Position numbers and translations under genes: made by a program. Shown one piece after another: positions 1 through 9,000 of a stretch of DNA of 11,283 nucleotides (position 1 is the stretch's first letter; each line of letters starts with the position of its first letter). Source of the DNA: Candidatus Colimorpha onthohippi (GTDB lineage Bacteria > Bacteroidota > Bacteroidia > Bacteroidales > P3); the NCBI GenBank assembly GCA_018064565.1, contig JAGHVA010000243.1:1-11283 (forward strand). Direction: 5' to 3'. The notes beneath the pieces were generated by a model. The model was not told the origin of the DNA and did no database searches. It saw only the letters and a list, made by a program, of their open reading frames with translations.

Positions 1-3000
1 GGTGTAGTTAGGGTATTGGTATTGTATATTCTGCGAGTGTAGGTGCCATACGCTGTGTAATAGAATGCACTGAAATTGCTATAGGTAGGTGCTGGCGAGC
101 AGAAGCCCGAATAGTCGGACTTCGTCGCCACCACGATGCTGTTGCCATCGTAGTAGAACGGCTGGTCAAACTCAATGGTTGTCCAGTAGTCGGCAGCAGC
201 GGTACCCTGACGGGCGTAAGTGTAACAACGGTGTCCCACAACCTCCTGCAACTGGTTGACCGAATAGAATGTAGTTTGTGGCAGGTTGGCGAGCGTCGTG
301 TTGCCAACATACATGGTTATCTCCTTGTTGGTGGCAGTGGCATTATAATAGTTGAACGAGAGCGACTTAATCCAGCCAGCCTCATGGTTGATGGAGGCCT
401 TGTCGTATAGCAACTGGATATAACTCTTGTATTGGTAGATATGCACAGGGCCTGCCTGCATGGTAGTTGTACCTGTACCACACTGTGCCACTTCTACGAT
501 GCCGCAGTCGGCGGTGTCGTTGGTGTGCAACGGCAGGCGCAGCCAGTTGGTGGTAACGCCAGCGGGACACTGCGTGCGGATGTAGGTGTAGTACTGGTGG
601 TCGCGGTCGAGGCTGTCGAAACGGTAGGTGTAGTTGTACGAACCATCGTGGGCGGTGAAGTCGATCATGATGGTGTCGCCATTAGCTATAGCGGCATCAA
701 AGTCGGTTATCTCGCTGTTGCTGAGCAGCAAGGCATAGCCCTCTACAGGGGTACCCTCTGCCCCACCCCACGACAGGGTGGCGGTGCGACGGCCTACCTC
801 ACTGTAATCCGCACCCATCGGGTCGGGACAAGTGCCAAGCACTATGGTTACCACATAGTCCTGCGTCTTGGTGTTGTCTTCTGCCACAACGGTGTAGGTT
901 ACGGGCGACTGGAAGTTCTGAATAGTAACACCACTCTCCTGGTCAGCACCAGCCACCTGCAGCGTGCTGCGGCTGTCGGCAAGGGTGAACTCAGGCGTGA
1001 GGCTTGCTACATCGCTACCAAACGGCAGGTTGAAGGTTACGGTATGGGCTGTCTGGTCGATAACGCCCTCCACGGTACCCAACTCGGAATGCTGTATGCT
1101 GAACTGCACAAGCACGGTGTTGTCGCTCAGCGTGGTGGCGGAGGCATAGTTGCTCCACTGGCACCACACGCCGTCCGACACTTCGGGACGGATGGCGAAA
1201 CGATACATGGTGTCGGCGGTCAAGGAGTTTATCTCTATAGTCTCGATGGCGTTGCCATCGGTGGTGATGTCGAGCAGGCTATAGGTAGCACCATCGTTGG
1301 TATCCATCTCGGCACGGTAGCCGTAAGCCAACTGCCACTTGGTGTAGGCATAGCCGTTGGAGAACTGCAACGTGGCCTTGTCGCTGGTAGCGGCGGTGGA
1401 GGCAAGATCTGCCACAGCACAGTCGGCAGGCACTGGAGGCTCGCCCGTGGTGGTGAAACTCTTCACGGCGCTCCAGTCGGAGGTGCAGCTGCCGTTGGTG
1501 CCCTGCACAGCCACATAGTAGCGGGTGCCCGGTTGCAAGCCGGCGATGGCTACGCCGAAGCTGTCGATGGTAGCACCCGTCTGCGGCACGTCATAGACTA
1601 CGCTGCCGAGGTAGGTGGCAGGGTTGGCGGGGTTGAAGTCGGCGGCATCGTCGCTGTACGCCACGGTGTAGCGTGTGGCGTGTGGCACGGTAACCTTCCA
1701 ACCTATGGTGCCAGCATCGTCGGCAGAGGTACTGTCCACCACTTCGGGCGTGCGGCAGAGGTTGCTCACCTCGCTGATGTTGATGTCGTCGATAAAGAAG
1801 GTGGAAGCCGCATTCGTGGCACTTGCCACCTCGCGGAAGGCAAGATAATAGTACGTCGCCGTGTCGAGACGCTGCTCTTCAGGAATGACGGAGGATATAT
1901 CTTCGTTGACGTATTGCAGCCAGCCAGTGTTGCGAGCAAGCGAGGCAATCTCGATATAGGTATTGGGGTCGTTCGGGTCGGTCATTATACCTATCGACTG
2001 GTTGCCGTACGATGCGTTATAGGCACGATACCAGAAGGAGACGGAGAGGTTCTGCGCCGAAGCGTTGAAATGTGGCAAAGCGGCTACAACCTTCGTGGCA
2101 TTGGTGTAAGTATGCAATGCAAGGTTACGCGGATTGCTGTGGTTGCTGTAGTTGGTCAAGAACGGGACAGTAATATTGGCATTGTTAACAGCCGTAGAAA
2201 TGTCGCCAGTAAACTTCCAGCACGAAGGCATATACAGTGCGTTGAATGCAACTGAGTTGTTATAATATGTGGTGTTGCCACTACTTGTCAGGTAACTGTC
2301 GAAGTTCTCTTGATACGGCAGGTTGACCATAGCGCAAGGAGCGGTAAAGGTGGCCTTGGTGGCGTCGCTGATGTCGGAAGCGGTGCAGTAGGTGGAGATA
2401 TAAAAGTCGTACTGCTTGTTAGGCAGCAGACCACGGATGGCGGCGTAGTCGGTATCGACCCGCAGCCACTCGCCATGGCCGCGCTCGAAGCCCGTCAGGC
2501 CGTACTCTATGGTGTAGTGGTGTGCCTTGGGCTTGCCGTTGTCGGCATCGGGACCTATCCAGTTGAGTTCCATGATGCCCTCGTTCAGCGCACGGCTGTC
2601 GTCCATGGTGATATGCACGGGTTGCTGGCAGTCGTCCTCAAACACCTCTACGTTATCGACATACAGCACATAGCGGCTGTCGTAGGTGTTGCCACCATTG
2701 TAGCGGATTACGATATAGTAGTCGAGGTTGCTGTCGAGATTTGCATCGATAAAGGAATACTCGTAGTCCTTCATCGAGGCTGCGGTGGGCTGGAATTGGG
2801 CTATCTGAATCCAGTTGCCGTTGACGTTGGTAGGATCGGTGGTGAGACCCACATAGCCGTAGCCTGTGGTGTTGGATATACCCGATGTGGCCTTAAACCT
2901 GATTTTGAGGTGGTTGACATGTACGTTGAAGAGCGGCAGCACCGCATTGGCGTTGACGCTGCGTGAAGATGCCAAAGCAAGGCTGTTGCCACGGTAGCGA

Positions 3001-6000
3001 TAGGAATTGTTGGTACTATCGAGGTTGAACTTCGGGAAATAGGCTGCATTGTCGGCATAGTCGGCGTAGGGCGACATGTTGGGGAACTGCCAGCACTGCG
3101 GCAGGGTGTTGTTCGGGTAGTTGATCCAGGTGTTGGAGAGGCAGTTGTGCGGACGATAATAGGGCTTGACATACGAGCCAGAGGCGTTGTTGGCGATGTC
3201 CGTAGTGTAGAGGTCGAAATCTTCGTAGTAAGGCACTGGCACCCTACCCGAGCAGGCGGCGCGGTAACTGGCGAAGCCAGCCTCGCCGTAGGCATCGACG
3301 GCGGTGCAGTGAGCTGAGACATAGAAGTCGTAGGCGATGCCCGGCTCAAGGTTGAGGGTGGCGAAGGCGTTGGTGGTGTTGACCACCGTGCCGGTGCCAC
3401 GCGTGAAGCCGCGGCGTCCGTACTCTATGCGATAGCCGTCGGCGGCATCAACCGCCGTCCAGCTGATATTGGTGGCGTTGGCGTTCTGACCGCTGAAGGC
3501 GATACCCTGCACCTTGGGGCAGTCGGCGGCACGATACACGCGCACGCTGTCTATTATCATGGCCTGGGTGGTGGCGGCACCCGCATAGCGGAAGGCGATG
3601 ACGCTACCGGCGGGCAGCGTGAGGCCGTCGAGGCTCAGGTCGTGCTCAGCACGACGCATGGTGCCGGAGATAGCCAACTGTTCGAGTTCGACGAAGGTGC
3701 TGACATCCTGCGGGTCGGTCATGTAGCCCAACTGCAACTTGGTAAGGTCGGTGGACAACTGGTTGCGGTAGTAGAAACTCACCACGCAACGCTCGGTGGG
3801 CGTAGTGAAGGTGGGCAGCGCAGCATAGACGGGGTGCGACGGCTGGTCGGTGGTCAGCACGAGGCTGTTGCCACTGCCGCCCTGACTGTTGGCACCACGA
3901 TAGATATATGCCTTGGGATAGAGGCTCTGCAACTCGGAGATGCCTGCAAACTGCCAGCAGGCGGGCATATCCTGCAACGGATAGGCGGTAGGCTGGGTCA
4001 ATACCGCCGTGGTGATGTTGGCGACAACGGTGCCGTAGCCGTCGTAGTCGAAATCCTGCGTGTAGGGCAGTTCGCGGTCGGCACAGCCGGGACGGGCGCT
4101 AATCATAGCAGCATCGGTGCTGACGCTGCCCTCGCCACAAATGGCGGTAACGTAGAAGTCGTAGAGTTTGGTGGCAAGCAGACCCGTAACGGTGTAACTG
4201 CTGACCGAGACATTGCTGTTGATGGTACCCGTACCTTTCTGGAAGCCGTGTACGCCATATTCCACCTCGTACTTGGCGGCACCCACCACGGGAGTCCACT
4301 GCAGCGTTACGCCGCCAGCCACCTGGGCTGCTACGGCGAGGTTGGTGACGTTACCGCATTCGGGTGCAAGATCTACCTTGACGCTGTCGATGGCGGCATA
4401 GCAGATGTCGGCGGTGCTGTTGGCAGCGTAGCGGAAGGCTATCCTTGCCCCTTCGGGGAAGGTGCGGCCGGCACGGCGGAAGTCGTACTCATACTGTTTC
4501 CACCCCTCCGAGAGGGCGAGGGTGGTGATGGTGGTAAAGGTGGAGGCGTCGTTCGGGTCGGTCATGTAACCAATCTGCAGACGGCTGCCGCTGTTGGGGC
4601 TGCTGTTCTTGTAGTTGAAGGTCAGTTTCAGCATACCCAGCGGCTCGGTGAAACTCGGCAGGGCGGCACAAGGCATCAGGCTGGTACTCTGGCTCTTGAA
4701 AAGCAAGGCATTGATGCCCTGCATATAGCTGCTATGCTTGGTGAGGAAGATCTGCGCCACGTTGGAGGTAGCGGCAGCCACACTGCTCATAGCGGTGTAT
4801 GTCCAGCAGTTCGCCATCTCGTTGTTGGGCGAAGTGGCAGGGGTAACGATAGGCGTACCCGTGGCGGTAGCGGAGATGTCATTGACGTAGATGTCGAAGT
4901 CCTCGGTATAGGGGATGGCGTAGTCGTCGCATTCGGTGACGAACTTGGCGATGAGGGCATCGCTCACGCCACGCACCACGCCGCAATTGCTATAGACGCG
5001 CACCTCGCACTTAGTGCCAGATGGCAAGTTGTGCAACACGTCGTGGGTGCTATATACCGTGTCGAAGTCTATTCTCGTATCCTCGGCGAAACCTTCGGGA
5101 CCATACTCCACATACCATTCGGTAGAGGTGCCAGGCTCGACCCACGAGATAGTAGCCTCGTTGCGAGTAATGTTGTCCACCACCAGCGTTGTCGGCAACG
5201 GACAGGTTGGCACAGGATCTGGAGAATAACAAATACGAAGGTTATCTATAGCTCCTGGAGGATTTGTCGTTCCGCTACCATCAGTACGCCACGTTACGGC
5301 CCAACGGTACGTTGTAGCACGAGCCGGATTACAACTTCCGCTACTCGTCTGGATAGAATTGACACGAGGTCTATTCAAAAGCATCGCGCCATTCGTAGGT
5401 GTGCTACCAGTATATGGATTATTATTCCACGTATCGGTTGGGACGAGGTACAGATACATAAAGTCATACGATGTACTCTCACCCCAGCAACGCCAATTGC
5501 AAGACCAAGTAATAGTCTGACCTGGTTGCAACGGTACTGGCAGATTGCGCATAGCATACGACGTGTTGCTTCCAGCACCATAGTTATACCTGGAACCATT
5601 GTCCGTAACATACAGACCCTTTGAACCACTGGCGGCCCAGCCAGTCCCAATCATCCACTTGTCGTTGTTGTTCGACCAGAAATACCAATCGCTCACATCA
5701 CCCTCAAAATCCTCTGTCCAACACCTTTGTCCTACACCAACACGTACAACATTAGACCATTGACTCCACTCTCCATTGCACATACCACGAACACGCATAT
5801 AGTAATTGTATCCTTCTGTGGCATTATACATTATGCACTTCAAACTATTTTCCACAACAGTGTCGTATATAAACTCTTCCTCTGTAGGTACATGATCCAA
5901 TCCAACAACGGCATAATTGAGTTGGTACTTGGTAGCCGACTCACAGGCCTTTGTCCAGTCAGCCTGTATGTTCCACATCAGCAATGCATCGCTGTACTTT

Positions 6001-9000
6001 ACTCCAGCCGTCAACTTCTGTGACGACGAAATCTTGATGCTGTCGATAACGGCGACATTGGTAGGCGTAACAACATCGTTGGGAACGAAGCGGAAAGCAA
6101 TGTAGTAGGTGGTGTCTACTGCGAGACCGGCATTGCTGAAACTGTAGGAAGCACGTGTAAAGACGGTCTTGCTCGTGAGGTCGGTAACGGCAGCACCTAA
6201 AGCGGTGCCTCCAACGATGACATTCTTCACAGGGCGGAAGTCGCTCGGGTCGGTGCGGCTGGTGGTAACACCAAGTTGCAGACGACCAGCAGAGGCATCG
6301 TAGTTGCGATAGGAGAACTCGATAGTGCTGAACGAGGCATGAACGTCTAACGGAGGCATGATAGCCACCATCGGCGTGGTGCCATTGTAGCTCTTCAACG
6401 CCAACGACTTGCCGTTGGCGGCGTGGGTGAAGGTTCCCTCCTTGGTGAGGTAGGCCTGCGGATAGATTCCGGTGTTGTTGCCCGAAGCGGTGTTCACTCC
6501 TGGGAAGTCCCAGCACTGCGGCATGTTGGCCTCCACAAACGGATACTGCGGATAGAGGGCGTAGGTGGAGACGTTGGTGCTGTACGACTCGAAGTTCTCC
6601 TCGAACGGCACGCTCATGCTCTCGCAGGTGGTCTTGAAGGTGCGAACCTCGCTCCACTCGCTGTACATCTCGCCGCACTTGGCGCGCATCTTGTAGTAGT
6701 AGGTGGTGTTGGTCTGCAACCCTGCAAGGGTGGTGCTGGTGCCTGTGGCTATGGCACTCTCGGTCAGCGATGTGCTGGTGGTGCCGTAGGCTATCTCGTA
6801 GCCGTCGGCGGCACCGCAGTTGCGTACCCACTGCAACGAGGCCTCGGTGGCACCCACGTTGTATGCCTCGGCGAGGGGTGCCTCGCACTCGGCTATCTGC
6901 TCAACGCTGAGGTTGTCGATATAGAGGGCTGCGTCGTTGCTCTCGCCAGCATACTGGTAACGGATTGCCACATAGCGGTAGTCCGCGGCGGCACCCGTCA
7001 GCAGGTGCGAGAGGTCGATGGTGGTCTGATGGGTGAAGTTCTGCGACGGCGTGCCGTTGGCCGGTGCAGCGTATGGGGTAAGGGTGGCTACGCTGACAAA
7101 ACTGCTCACGTCGTAGGGCGAACGCATCACGCCCACCTCGGCGGTGCCGTAGAGGTTGGCGTCGTAGAAGCGGTAGTCGAACGCCATGCGGAGGCTGTCG
7201 GCGGTGGTGCCGAAGTAAGGCAGCACGGCGTAGGCTGCCCTACCCTTCTGGCTCTTGAGCGCCAAGGAACGTTGCACCACGTCGGCATAGCCGTCGTAGG
7301 CAAAATAGGCGGTGGCACCGCACATCCATGCCTGACGGTAGCCGTTGGCGGCATAGTAGCTGCTGCGCAGCGGCGAGAACCACGCGGGTATAAGCGAGCC
7401 GGCAAAGGCGTTGCCGTAGGTGGCGGCGGCATAGTTGGCGTACTGGTTGCCACCGTAGGCAGCGGAGGCGTAGCCGTCGAAATTCTCGTTATACGGCAGT
7501 GCCGTGGCGGCTGCCGCCGTAGCGGCGGTTACCTTGACCCACGGGCTCTGCAACGCGGCACACTGGCTGGAGATATAGAAGTCGTAGGCAGAGGAAGCGG
7601 TGAGACCGCTGACAACGACGTTGGCACTGGCTGTGTTCACCGTCTGCTCGCCGGCATCGCCAGGGAAGAAGGGATGAGCACCATACACCACACGGTAGGC
7701 GGTGGCGTTGCCCGGGTCGTTGAAGTCGAAACTGACGCTGTGGTCGTCGAGGGCGGCAACCTGCACGTTGTCGAGACGCTTGCAGTCGGTGCTCTGGTCA
7801 ACGATAACCTCGTCGATCATCACGGGACTGTCGGCATCCACGGCGGTGAAACGCAGGGCGATGCGGGCACCCGTGGGATAACGTACACCATCCAGCAAGA
7901 AGTCATGTGTGAAGAGTTGGTAGTCGTGGGCGGCATCGCCAATGGATTGCAACATCACGAAGGTGTTGGCATCCTCGGGGTCGGTCATATAACCGAACTC
8001 TATGTTGCCAGGCTGCGCCTCGCGGAGGGCACGGTAGCGGAAGGCAATGGTGAGGCTGTCCAACGGCAGCGTTACGCCACGGCTGGCGGAGAGGAAGCCC
8101 GGCAGGGCAACCACCGTGCGGCGGCTCTCGGCACCGTCGTTGCGAAGCACCAAAGCACCGTTGCTGCCATAGTAGCCGTAAGGAGCACCACTGTTGTCGC
8201 CGGCCTTCACAACGAAGGACTGCGGATAGGTGGTGTTGGAGTTGCTGAGGTTGGCAAAACTCCAGCACTGCGGCAACTGATGGGTGCCGTCGCCATAGTT
8301 GGCAGGCACGGCGGTGGGCGTAGCGGAGACCTCGGCACTGCGCGTCGAGGCGTCGAAATGCTCGTAGTAAGGCAGCGGCATACGCGTGCAGGTGGGCTTG
8401 GCGTAAATCACCACGCTGTCGCCCATGCTTTCGGGCGAGCAGACGGCACGCACCACAAACTGGTAGCGGTTGCCGGCGGTGAGACCCGTGGCGGTGTAGC
8501 GATTCACGTTGCTGGTGTATTCGTTGCGGGTGCCGGACTGCTCGTCGTTGACCACCACGCTGAAGGTGGCACCAGGCACGGCATCCCACTGCAACGAGAC
8601 GCTGTTGTCGGTGCGTGCCGACACGGCGAGGTTCTGGACGGTGGCGCAAGTGTTGGCGCTATCCACCTTGATGCTGTCGATGGCAAGGTAGTAGGTGGCG
8701 GTGCTGGCGGTACCAGCCCAACGGATGGCGATGCGCGCGTCGGCAGGGTAACTGTTGCCATCGCGGCTGAAGTCGTACTCCACCTTGGTATAGACATCTT
8801 TCAGGTCGTACTCCTTGAGCATGGTCCACTGCGGCGTGCCGCTGATGGAGCCGGTAACGTAGCCTAACTGCATACGGCTGGTGCCGTCGTAGGCGTTGTG
8901 GTTGCGGTAGTAGTAGGTAATCTTCAACGCGCCGAGGTTGGCTTTCATCAGCGGCAGCAAGGCGGTAGCACCGTGCAGTGCCGTGGTGTTCTTGAGCAGC

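Noticed and set aside
432..2255. Plus-strand frame of 607 codons as a gene
   Set aside because: Its translation is low-complexity (Gly, Val, His, Arg rich) with no family motifs, and it is the codon-register shadow of modules 11 and the C-terminal domains, which read as clear Fn3 and jelly-roll sequence on the minus strand.
3642..5624. Plus-strand frame of 660 codons as a gene
   Set aside because: Shadow of modules 7-9 in exact antisense register; no ribosome binding site or recognisable domain, and its composition changes exactly where the sense gene becomes AT-rich.
5205..6020. Insertion sequence or separate small gene in the AT-rich block
   Set aside because: The main frame runs through without a break and encodes Fn3 and jelly-roll motifs; I saw no terminal inverted repeats or transposase motifs.
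5959..6888. Minus-strand 309-codon frame in another register
   Set aside because: It overlaps the real gene completely, is rich in Arg, His, Gln and Cys as expected from a frame-shifted reading, and shows no domain.
7903..8649. Minus-strand 248-codon frame in another register
   Set aside because: Frame-shifted reading of modules 3-4, with the same Arg/His/Gln-rich composition and no motif.
6423..8867. Plus-strand frame of 814 codons as a gene
   Set aside because: Shadow of modules 3-6; it ends at the antisense of a sense TTA leucine codon, and the sense strand carries well-formed domains throughout.
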